This document shows, piece after piece, positions 11,401-20,974 of a stretch of 64,000 bases of DNA. How positions within the stretch are numbered: the stretch's first letter is position 1; each line of letters opens with the position of its first letter. The notes under the pieces were generated by a model, which did no database searches, had not been told where the DNA came from, and saw only the letters and a program-made list of their open reading frames with translations. A program made the position numbers and the translations under genes. Source of the stretch: Aphanomyces cochlioides (Eukaryota; Oomycota; Saprolegniomycetes; Saprolegniales; Verrucalvaceae); assembly GCA_019828595.1 (NCBI GenBank), contig JAHQRK010000004.1:2480001-2544000 (forward strand), written 5' to 3'.

Positions 11401-12603
11401 TTGTGCGTGGCATGGAAGTCAAAGCTGAGGTCGGCGCGACGTTGTTTTATCTCTTGTTTACGTTCTTCATAGTTGGCTTTTGCGACCTCGAGCGCGTCAT
11501 CGTTGATCCGTCGTTGTCGATGTTTCAATTGAGCTTGAAGCCACTGAATTTGAGCCGCTTGAAGTTCATTGCGCTGGTCGGTTATCAATCGAGCATGATA
11601 CTTCTGCAGGAACTTCTTCGTCCGATGTTTCCAACGGGACCACAGTGATCCTGGCTCCTGAGGTGCTCTCAACTCATTGAGGAGTGCATCCGCTTCATTT
11701 TTGATGGCTTCTCTTACTTCTGAGATGGTCATCAATTCTTTTGGTAATTTCCAGTAGCTCTTCTGGCGCTTAATTTGGATAGGTTGAAGCTCCACGAAGT
11801 GCCAAAGGTGGTCGGTGTCTGCTGTGGGTTCGAAGTATTCCGTTGTACGAACCCAGCTAGATAAGATTGGATCCAGCAGAATGTAATCCAGCCGATTGAG
11901 TCTTTGAGGTGACGAATAAACCCTTCGTGTAGGATTGTAGCTGCGCCAAGCGTCCACGACATTGAGCTCTTGCAAAGCAAGATTGTCGGTGAGTGTGATG
12001 ATTTGAAACTTCTGACCCCCTGGAATCAAGGTCTCTGTCCATTGGAAGGTTGAAGTCACCCAAGACGACATGCCTAGAGTTGAGCGGAAAATTTCGCGGC
12101 AAGGAATTGAAGAACGCGTCACGTTCATTGTCTTGCACTGGCGCGTATATATTGTGGTAATAAATCGGATCATCACCCCACATAGAGCTAACCACCATGT
12201 AGCGATCCTCGATGTCGTATTGGGTTTCGTGGTGAAGATGTTCGAAACCCGGCACTGTGGCTTGGAAGACCATCGCAACACCACCTGAGCGGTATTGCTC
12301 CACTTGGTCGGAATTTTGTCGATGGTCGTTTGAAGCAAGGAAGTACTGGTCTTTGCCAAGAGCATGCGTCAAGTGGAATTGGAACTTGTCGAATTGCACG
12401 ATACCAGCAAATTTGGTCTCTTGTAAGCCGACAATGTTGTACCTCGAGATCATGGAATTTACAAGTAAGTTTCCACTATCTCTCGATACACCATTGATAT
12501 TGGCTGTGGCGATAGATAACTTGGATAGCGAAGAGTTTGGAAAGGATGGTTGCGTTGAGTTTGTTGGTGGATTGTTTGGGTGTGTTTGTGGTTGACCTTG
12601 CAC
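8472..12603 (-). pseudogene. LINE A copy 1 ORF2 (APE endonuclease and reverse transcriptase), broken
   Basis: Counterpart of the open 1380-codon ORF2 of copy 2. An APE-type endonuclease (LQETKFAG, VLGDFNLP, RLDYILLDP, TDHLWH), a reverse transcriptase with GIDGFPACFYQ and FADD (about 10400), and a C-terminal Cys/His motif (CCYPQCYERETKQHLFMDC, about 8900-8955) are all visible. Against copy 2 it has lost 8 bp near 11970, a frameshift inside the endonuclease. It also has TAG at 11265-11267 where copy 2 has Trp, and a 3-bp in-frame loss near 9384. The copy cannot make a full protein. Confidence 0.93.
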
Positions 12604-12619
12604 AACAGCCGCGAGGACT

Positions 12620-15313
12620 TTAGTACAAGAGGATGTGTCGGCGCTGCAGACGGGTATTGTCCTGGCCGACGAATGCCATTGACGAGTTGTTTGTAGGTTG
12701 ATATGCGTCCAGGCTGAGTTGCCAGATCCACGAAGTCATTTCCGTTTTGCACAAGTGGTGCAATTCCTCTGCGAATTGTTGTCCAAACGACGATTTCAAC
12801 AGCGCCCAGAGCGTATTCGATGCAAGCATCCTTACATGCTTGGTTGGGAGCCACTCAACGGGTTGGCGTGTGAGGTAAAGTAGCCAAATGTCATTCTTGA
12901 AGACTAACGGTGCTTGGACAGAGAGCCATAACTCGAATGCTGAGAGGGCGTCTTCGACGTGCTCAGATGAAAAGGCTGGATGGTTTGCGGCGTCCTTGAA
13001 GAACTCGGGAGAGTTTGAGATTTCTTCAAGTCGTGACCACCGTGGGTGTTCCTGGAACATAAATTTGAACCCGTTGGTGAATGAATCCACTAAAGGAAGT
13101 TGAGTCGCGGCAATCCATCGATGCCAGGTATGCATTCGGACGACTTTGGAGTATTCATGGTACGAATTGATAGCGAGTTTGGTGAGCACGACGTTCATGC
13201 TTTGAGGTTGCGTGTGGATTATCTTCCACAAAGAGTCCACATTGCACCGTCGGATCGAATCGACTACATCAAGTTCTGTTCCTGAGTAGTCTGTGGTTGC
13301 GATGACTTGAGTGTGTTGCTCGAAGGAGGTTCCGTCTTCAGCACTTTGTTGCAGGACATTCATGAACTCTTCCGTGGTAAGGTTGTCTGGATGCCAGTCG
13401 AGTTTGTTGCTAACGACGTGCTGCTTCTTGACGTAGGCAGACTTCATGGCCGCTACGTCGGTGGGGAGTTTGTTGACTTTTGGTATGTACACTCGAGTTG
13501 AAACATCTTGATGTATTTCAAGTGTGCGTGTGCTGGCCTCGATTTGATTGAGGACATCGAAGAAGTTGTCGGATGCCCACGACTTGACAGTCGGCGATGA
13601 CTGCTGAACTGCCGTTCTCTTCTTGCGTCGTGGTGCTTCAAATCCGTCTTCTTCGCCGGTCTGACTTGTGTTTCTCTTGGTAGATTTGGCATCGACTTCC
13701 ATCTCTTCTCCCTTATCAGCGTTGCGGCCATCAAGGGAGGAGGTGCTGTCGTTCGTTTGTTGATTGGGATCATTATTGGATTCCTCGACTTCCATTTCCT
13801 CGGCTTGTTCCTCCTGCTGAGGTTCTTCCGTTTGGTTGGAGCCTTGGTGCAACTCCTCGACTTCCATTTCCTCGCCTTGTTCCTCCTGCTGAGGCTTAGC
13901 TGCTTCGCGGGGTGGCTGGTCGTCGGTCTTTGGACGCTTGGGTTGTTGTTGCGATTCTGATTCTTCTTCCTTGTGGGGACTTGACGGCTGTGAAGCCATA
14001 GACTCCACAAGTTGGTCAAGATCCAAGCAATGAGGAGAACGCGCGCCCGTACGTTGGCTTGACTTTTCGTAGTCTTTGACGAAGACATTGTAGGTTACGC
14101 CGTCCATGCGCAATTGATCGGTGGCGTGTCCGTTAACAATGAGTTGATTAGGAGCGGTTGACTCCAAGAAGTAAACCCTCCACACATTCGACTGGCACGT
14201 GATATTGGGTAAATGTTGACGGTACGCTTGAAAGACTGGTTTTGTCTTGAGTCGCTTCAATAGGCGAAACAGTTTGTCCGTATCAAAGTTGAAACGGATA
14301 CCAACAATATCCATGAAGTAAAGTGCATCCATTGGGTCTTTTGGCGCTTTTGATCCTCCCGAGAAGTGACGCGGCGTCTTGTTGGTTGTGGCTGTCGAGA
14401 ATGGGTACGACTTGCCATAGATGGAGATCTCTTGACCTTCCAATACAGAGCGAACGAATGGCGACGTGATAGACACCACGATATCACCATCGCGTGCCTT
14501 GTTGAGTTGAACAAACTCGAGCAAGAGGTGAGCCCAAGAAGCCTGGGCGTTCTCCTTGAAGATTGCGGCAATGAGTTTCTCATTGGAGAACTCGCGGTCT
14601 TTGAAAGTGTCGCCCGTTTTGATCCACACTGTGGCGGTAGCTGTTTTTGGTTTCGAAGGTGTGGCGTCTGAAATGACTTGTAGGACTTCATCCTCGTCAG
14701 CTTCTTCGTTGCGAGCAAGTTGCATCAACTTGTCGAGATACTCGGTCGTCGGGCGAGTCAAGACGGTCTTCACCCGCTCCGTAGTAGGTTTCCCTACCCC
14801 TTTGCGTAACAAATCCGCATAGGTCAATTTTTGAGGTGCTGGTTGCACGACACGTGGCGGAGTTCCTTCGGGGTCCGAGAGGTCGACATGGAGTCGAGTG
14901 CCAGGTGCGTTGTTCGAAGGAGTTGGTGGTGATGTTTCTTCATTAGGTGGCGAGTCATTTGAGCCAGGAGCGCTCATTGCGGCTTCAGCAGCGCGAGCGA
15001 GCAGCGCATCGTCTCGGTTGTGAGACTCGGCGGTTGGCTCGGGACTTGGAACGTTTCGAGCGTTCGAGTCGGTGGAAGGTTCCAGTGATTCACGACACTC
15101 GTTTGGAGGCTGCGACAAGTGATCAGCATCCTCACGAGAGTCCAAAGAGGTGCTCGCGACGAGCGGTGGTTCGGTCATCGGCGCATCGACAAGAGGTGCA
15201 AAGGACGAGGTTTCATCGTGGTGGTTGTTTTCATTAGGCATGCGACCATAAGAATCTTCAAAGACGCGAGCGCTGGGAGCATTGGCGGTAGCTGACGTGG
15301 CGGTGGACGACAT
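12620..15313 (-). CDS. LINE A copy 1 ORF1 protein
   Basis: An open frame of 897 codons from ATG 15313. The N-terminal ~160 residues are Ser, Pro and acidic-rich. A conserved-looking region follows from KLTYADLLRKGVGK (about residue 165) to about 410; its length and position suit an RNA-binding ORF1 core, possibly RRM-like, but I cannot confirm the fold. Residues about 440-560 are low complexity with two EEMEVEE blocks, then a basic RRKKR patch and a helical C-terminal domain. No CCHC knuckle is visible. In LINEs, ORF1 coats the element RNA and forms the particle with ORF2. It ends TAC TAA AGT, 16 bp before the first ORF2 start candidate. It differs from copy 2 at only a few residues. Confidence 0.85.
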   Translation of the reverse strand: MSSTATSATANAPSARVFEDSYGRMPNENNHHDETSSFAPLVDAPMTEPPLVASTSLDSREDADHLSQPPNECRESLEPSTDSNARNVPSPEPTAESHNRDDALLARAAEAAMSAPGSNDSPPNEETSPPTPSNNAPGTRLHVDLSDPEGTPPRVVQPAPQKLTYADLLRKGVGKPTTERVKTVLTRPTTEYLDKLMQLARNEEADEDEVLQVISDATPSKPKTATATVWIKTGDTFKDREFSNEKLIAAIFKENAQASWAHLLLEFVQLNKARDGDIVVSITSPFVRSVLEGQEISIYGKSYPFSTATTNKTPRHFSGGSKAPKDPMDALYFMDIVGIRFNFDTDKLFRLLKRLKTKPVFQAYRQHLPNITCQSNVWRVYFLESTAPNQLIVNGHATDQLRMDGVTYNVFVKDYEKSSQRTGARSPHCLDLDQLVESMASQPSSPHKEEESESQQQPKRPKTDDQPPREAAKPQQEEQGEEMEVEELHQGSNQTEEPQQEEQAEEMEVEESNNDPNQQTNDSTSSLDGRNADKGEEMEVDAKSTKRNTSQTGEEDGFEAPRRKKRTAVQQSSPTVKSWASDNFFDVLNQIEASTRTLEIHQDVSTRVYIPKVNKLPTDVAAMKSAYVKKQHVVSNKLDWHPDNLTTEEFMNVLQQSAEDGTSFEQHTQVIATTDYSGTELDVVDSIRRCNVDSLWKIIHTQPQSMNVVLTKLAINSYHEYSKVVRMHTWHRWIAATQLPLVDSFTNGFKFMFQEHPRWSRLEEISNSPEFFKDAANHPAFSSEHVEDALSAFELWLSVQAPLVFKNDIWLLYLTRQPVEWLPTKHVRMLASNTLWALLKSSFGQQFAEELHHLCKTEMTSWIWQLSLDAYQPTNNSSMAFVGQDNTRLQRRHILLY

Positions 15314-15396
15314 ACTTCACTTCACTTGGGAGGCGGGAGGGGTACCTTACTTGAACTGACTACTGACTTGAGTGGTTGACGGCAAAAGTAAAAAGT
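15314..15396 (-). promoter_or_regulatory. LINE A copy 1 5' leader abutting tRNA +1
   Basis: Only 83 bp separate the ORF1 ATG from tRNA nucleotide 1. The LINE sense strand starts ACTTTTTACTTTTGCC. I see no TATA box or long 5' UTR. The LINE and tRNA diverge from this point, so the promoter may lie in these few bases or borrow from the tRNA upstream region. Confidence 0.45.
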
Positions 15397-15469
15397 GCCC
15401 GTCTAGCTCAGTCGGTAGAGCGCAAGGCTCTTAACCTTGTGGTCGTGGGTTCGAGCCCCACGGTGGGCG
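15397..15469 (+). tRNA. tRNA-Lys(CTT), rebuilt at LINE A copy 1 5' end
   Basis: A 73-nt cloverleaf. The acceptor stem is GCCCGTC with GGTGGGC (two G-U pairs), the D stem GCTC with GAGC, the anticodon stem CAAGG with CCTTG, and the T stem GTGGG with CCCAC. The anticodon loop CTCTTAA gives CTT, decoding AAG. The A box (TAGCTCAGTCGG) and B box (GGTTCGAGCC) are intact. The normal array flank upstream is replaced by the LINE 5' end, so nucleotides 1-14 derive from the target-site duplication. There is no intron and no encoded CCA. Confidence 0.97.
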
Positions 15470-16009
15470 CTTCTTTTGCTCTTTTTGGGTCCCAGACATA
15501 CATTCCTCTCACACACAATCCCCACTTTTTAAAACACTTGATCCCTCCAACTGCAGCTTCTTTGTCTGACAATACCTCCGTCCTTCCAAGCCTTCACTCC
15601 ACGACTATGTGATATGGTCGACTATGTGATATGGTCGACTATGTGATGGAGTGGTCTACACAATACCGTCGAGGATGTGATGACGGTCGAAAACATGATA
15701 CCGTCGAGTCTGGGATATAGTGCGTGTGAGTCCACGAAGTTCACGGTGCAATGGCATACGTCATTTTGTGCAGCGCGTGAGACGGTCGAGTCTGTGAGAC
15801 GGTGGAAAAGTGTGAAAACGTATAGTCAGTCTGTGAGGCAGTGACGTATGTGACGAGGTCGGATAAATGGCGGAGTTTGTGCCACTGTAGAATATGTGAT
15901 TCAGTGCTGCATGTGAAGAGATGGAATGCGTGATACGTGACTCGGTGGCGCCACGGATAAGTTGGCGTATGCGATATCGTGGCGTCTACGATGCGGTAGA
16001 GTGTGTGGT
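15470..16009 (+). repeat. tRNA-Lys array spacer, 5' part, cut at the palindrome junction
   Basis: The first ~540 bp of the array spacer. It begins with the T-run terminators and a short 17-bp microrepeat (around 15605-15640, three steps here against two in the unit at 38440). After GTGTGTGGT at 16009 the sequence switches to the reversed spacer. No gene is seen. Confidence 0.9.
15474..15486 (+). terminator. Pol III terminators after tRNA-Lys
   Basis: A T4 run at 15474-15477 and a T5 run at 15482-15486 lie just after the tRNA. The same pair follows every complete tRNA copy here, at the same distance. Confidence 0.8.
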
Positions 16010-16229
16010 AACTCATACCACGCACCAAATCATGCTCACAGACAAACGACACACATCACAACTTACTTTTCCACCACAACCATTCCATTCGAATGACGAC
16101 GCCATGCATTTCACACGTTCTATACCAAGTCCTACGGTTGTTCAACTCGACAGCTTCCCAACCTGCCTAGGAAGGCACATATATCCACCAAGGACTCCAA
16201 CGTATCAACCTCGCATCACATTGTCCACT
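16010..16229 (-). repeat. Reversed tRNA-Lys array spacer fragment
   Basis: Mirror of 5845-6065. It sits back to back with the direct spacer at 15470-16009, so the palindrome was made by a join inside the array spacer. No gene is seen. Confidence 0.9.
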
Positions 16230-16260
16230 GAGATTAGAGTCTCAACACTCCCCCTTAATT
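16230..16260 (-). repeat. Copia copy 2 polypurine tract and truncated 3' LTR start
   Basis: Mirror of 5815-5844, with the same ~17-bp LTR remnant joined to the same spacer base. The identical junction shows that both copies descend from one insertion and truncation. Confidence 0.7.
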
Positions 16261-19200
16261 GAAACTTTCAACTCTAATATATAGAGATAGGGGGTTCATC
16301 ACATTCGAGAGGTGTTCTTGAAACTTTGGACGAGGTAGTGCTTTTGTAAGCATGTCGGCAAGCATTTGGTTAGTCGCGCAGTATTCGATCTTGATAATTT
16401 TCTTGCGGACTAAGTCTCGAATGAAATGGTGGTGCACGTCAATGTGCTTAGTTCGTTGTTGAAGAGTAGAGTTCTCGGCTATCTTGATAGTGCTTTGATT
16501 GTCTTCATACACGATAATGGGCAGCTTAATTGGAAGCTGTAATTCTTGACTTAAGCCATAGTGCTTCTTGCAGTCCATACGACATTGAAATGTATTCGGC
16601 TTCTGAGGTGGACAAAGCAACTATGTTCTGAAGCTTGGATTTCCACGAGATCAAACATCCATTCAGGTAAAGTAGATAGCCTGAGGTTGATCTGCGCGTT
16701 GATGCATCATTGGCGTTGTCGGCATCGACATACAGCTCAATGGCAAACTCAGTCGAGTCTTGCTTGGTGTAGCACATGCCAAAGTCTTTCGATCCTCGAA
16801 GATAGCGGAGGACACGTTTAGCTATATGTTGGTGTTCCTCTGCTGGGTTGTTGAGGTGCCGAGAGAGCAATGTAACAGTAAAAGCGATATCTGGACGTGT
16901 TGTCGTCGTGAGATATAGCAGTTCGCCCACCACAGTGCGAAATGGCAGCGAGGGTCGACGAGTGAAAAGCAGTTGAATGGTTGTCTTGGGGTGTCGAGAC
17001 AGGATTGCAGTTGGCAAGGTCATGCTTAGCCAGGATGTCGGAGACATATTTACTCTGATGGAGTAGAATGGAACCATCTTGAAGGCGCTCAACTTCGATG
17101 CCGAGGCAGTAAGTTAAAGGTCCCAAATCCTTCATTGTAAAACGTGAAGAGAGTGCACGCTTGGTAGAGTCCACTATGTTGATGTTCGTGGACAGAAGGA
17201 TGAAGTCGTCGACATATACGCTCACCAAAACTAAGCCTTGGGGTGTACGTCGGAAATAGATGCATGGATCAGTCTTGAGTTGCGTAAAGGGTTGAGACAT
17301 GAAGTATGAATCCAATGCAGAGTTTTATTCACGAGACGATTGTTTCAGTCGGTAAATGCTTTTGTTCAAGCGACAAGCAAGGTTTTCAGAGCCAGGTTGA
17401 ACATATCCCGGAGGTTGCTTCATGAAGAGTGTTTCTTGAAGTAAACCATTGAGGAAGGCAGTTTGTACATCCATGTGACAGATATGCATGGAGTACATCG
17501 CGGCAAGAGCGAGTAGAAAGCGAATGCTCGAGGTGCGAATGACGGGAACAAATACTTCCGTGTAGTCAACGCCAGCAACTTGAGTGAAACCTTGAGCAAC
17601 AAGGCATGCTTTGTAGCGTGACAAAGTACCATCAGCGGCGTACTTCTTCGTAAAGATCCATCGACATCCGATGGGTTTACGGCCAGGTGGTAGGTCACAC
17701 AGAGTCCAACTGTTGTATGAATTATATTCGGCATCAGTAGGCGTAATCCATACAGCTTTCTCTGGTGATGCATGGGCTTGACGAATTGTCGAAGGCAGCC
17801 CGGTTGTTTGCAAGGCAAAAGCAACTAGAATTCGATGTTGCTTGTTGAGTAGTTTTTCATCAACATTTGAGTTTGCCTCATCAGGGCGAAAAATGCTGTA
17901 GACACTAAGTGCCATAGACTCAAACTGTTCGCAAAGCGCATCTTCGTCAAACGAACTTGAGCTTGTCGGGGCCGTAGAAGGCATCAAGATGGGAACAAAC
18001 TCAGGAGTGACAACAGTAGCGTCCATGCGAGACATTGGCGCTTGCGGAGGTGATGATGGTAATGGTATATCCGGAGGAGATTCAGCGGAGGATTGCTGTT
18101 GAACAGGCTCAACACGAAGAGTCGTGAAGGCATCAGAAGGTTGCAGAGGATTCTCGACGCAAAGCACAGAAGGGTTATCCGCAAGGATGGGTGTTGTGCG
18201 CTCAACTGGAGTGATCGGTGGAGTCGAAGGTTCAACCGATGCAGGTGGAGGAACGTAGACAGGAGGCACATTGTAGCGAGGATTTCCGCGACGTATACGA
18301 GTCGAACGTCTTGGAACGATCGTAGGTTCATCAGTTGGAGCGGGAATCTCGGTGTTAGAAGCTGCACGAGTTGAAGTCTCATCTCTTAGAGACAGCTCGT
18401 CATCGTCATCATCATCGATCTCATCAAGGAGTTGAGAGACGGGTGATTCATCATCAGCAGGCTCGTCAGTGAAGAAACTCTTTCATTAAAGAAGACATCG
18501 ACTGACGATAGCGCGTTCAGGGCTTGAGGTGTAAAGACGATAGCCTTTGACGTTAGGCTCGTGACCAAGATACATGGCACGTATCGTCTCGGAAGCAAAC
18601 TTGGAGCGCTGATGCGGTTCTACATGCGCATAAGCTTCACAGCCAAATATACACAAGTTCCCAAGATCAGGCTTAGACTTCCATAGTCTCTCGAATGGTA
18701 TCATACCAGGAGTGGACGAGGAGTATGTCCGATTCCGTAGGTACGTTGCATGAGTCACAGCTTCGGCCCAAAATCGTAAAGGTGCTTTGCAGAAGTGAAG
18801 CATTGATCTTGCACATTCGACGAGAGTGCGATTCATGCGTTCACTGACACCATTTTGTTGCGGTGTATGCGGAACGGTGGCATCGAGTTGTATGCCATTC
18901 TCGAGTAAGAACTCAGAGAATAAATTCGAGAAATATTCACCGCCATTGTCTGAACGTAGACATCGCACAGGGAGATCAAATTGAGTGCGGCAGTAGGCAG
19001 TGAACTCCTTGAAGCATTGGAGAGCATCCGACTTGTTCTTGAGAAAGAACACAAAGCCATAACGCGAATAATCATCGGTAAACGTAATGAAATACCGAGA
19101 TCCATCACGAAGTGCAGGATGACGCATTGGTCCACAAATGTCCGAGTGTACCAACACAAACGGTTCCGAAGTTGTGGATAGAGAGCGCTTGGGGAAGGGT

Positions 19201-20784
19201 AAACGAGACTGTTTCCCAGCAAGACAGCTTTCACAAAATTCGTGCTTGCAGTCATCAAGCTCAATGCCATCAGTGTACTGACATATTTTAGCAGGTTACT
19301 TCACACTAATGTGACCAAGGCGAGCATGCCAAAGATCAGCTGGAAGTGGTGTAGTGGAAGTCGTCAGCATGGACAGTCCAATGTGTGAATTCGGAGTCAA
19401 CTCAATTGGCAAAGGGTTTGCAATGTCAAGGTAATACAAGTTGTCTTGTTTGAATCCTTGAGCGTACACAACTTTGTTGCGAATGATGGAACAAGAGTTG
19501 CGTTGGAACTGAGAGGAGAAGCCTCGATCAGTGACTCTCGACAATGAAAAACGATTGTATTGTAGGTCTGGAGTAAACAATACATCTTGACGAGTGACAG
19601 GGATGACACCGGTAGGTGTATTCATCTCAAGAACGACAGAACCGGTGCCTGCAATCGGCATGTCGCTTCCGTTGGCAGCTCGAACAGTACCCTCAAACGG
19701 TTGAAGATCTTCATACCATGCAGCATCGTTGCAAAAATGGTCCGATGCGCCAGAGTCAAGAATCCACGCAGATGACGAAGCGGGAGACTCGGAGGCGTTG
19801 AGAGTGCAGTGAGGCCCTAACGTCAACATGCTCACTGAAGAGCGTGCATTGCGACGTGTGTTGGCAGCTGTAGCAGACAGTTGAGATGTCGTGGGAGAAG
19901 CTTGGAAGTGCACACAACGTTGGTTTGGTTGAGATGGCGTTTGTTGACGCTGATCCGAAGGTGTTTGTTGACGCTGATCGCGTTGCTTGCGTCGACAATT
20001 GGCTTCAGTATGATTGGGGATGTGACAGTATGTACACACAGTGCCATTGGTGTTGCCAGATTGAGCAGGCGCGTTTCGACGTGGCTGACGTGGTTGGTTG
20101 CGGTGAGCAGCCAGAGCAACTTCGTGTAGGTGGTGTACCAGTCGAACGGGGTTGCACACGGGTGTATGTTTGAATCAACTCTGTGGAGATACTTGAAAGA
20201 GTCGAAGCATCGATGGTACAGCGTTGCAAGACGTGGGTTTGAAGTTGGACGAAAGTGGTGAAACGCGTGTCCAAGCCATTTCAGAAGAAATGGACAATGT
20301 GTTCATCAGCAAATTTAACGCCAGAGTTATGAGCGTCACCAATTGCTAACTTAAAGCGGTCGCAATAAGCACGAGGTGTTTCGTTAGGCTTCATGCGCAT
20401 GTGTGTAACTTCATCGATGAGGCGACCATGGCCAACGAAGGACTTGTTGCCATAACGTTCGCGTAAAAGTTTCATCATGTCGGCTGCAGTGGTACAGTTG
20501 ATTACCATGCGGACATGTAGATCATCGAGAGCAGCGAAAATTATTGTTCGCGCTAATCGATTCTTGGAGGTATAATCTTCAGCAGTTGGAGGTAGTGTGT
20601 TATTGATGACAACATCAACCTCTTTCAATTCCTTAAACGCAATCAAGCGCGTTTCCCATTGGAGGAAATTTTCTCCAGAAAAAGTTGTGACGTAATCTTT
20701 AACTCCCATTGTTACAGTAGGAGTAAATTCGTTAACCTGTACACTATCCGGTTGTATTTCGTCTTCCTGAACAGTGTCACACAT
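16255..20784 (-). pseudogene. Ty1/copia gag-pol, copy 2, dead
   Basis: Reverse-strand partner of copy 1 with the same gag, protease, integrase, reverse transcriptase (YVDD about 17218) and RNase H order. The stops after HFF in gag, after HISVK before the integrase and after KQSSRE in the reverse transcriptase are shared with copy 1, as are the frameshifts near the RNase H region. A 2-bp loss near 18500 (the SRNVFFNE region) is private to this copy. It lacks the 2-bp insertion of copy 1, so GSILLHQSKYVSD reads correctly here. Confidence 0.93.
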
Positions 20785-20974
20785 GTTACACACTGCGATA
20801 TTTGAAACACAGTCAGTCTGGAACGAAACAAGACCTCCGACGAATGTGTTTATCGCTGAAATCCTCACGGTTCTCAATGACGGCAAAGCTGTGACGAAGG
20901 AAGGATCACAAAGATGTATGAAAGACGCAGGAATTCAATGGTTTCGTTCAATACAATAGAAGATGCAATAAAGA

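Larger units (their letters stand above)
6186..15396 (-). mobile_element. LINE family A, copy 1 (tRNA-Lys targeted, ORF2 dead)
   Basis: A full-length non-LTR retrotransposon of about 9.2 kb in antisense orientation to the tRNA. Sense order is an 83-nt 5' leader, ORF1 (15313-12620), ORF2 (12603-8472, broken), a non-coding stretch, a small repeat-rich ORF (7542-6805) and a 3' tail. It is flanked by the tRNA stub (6172-6185) and a complete tRNA (15397). It is nearly identical to copy 2 at 39376-48630, which suggests recent movement or array duplication. Confidence 0.93.
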
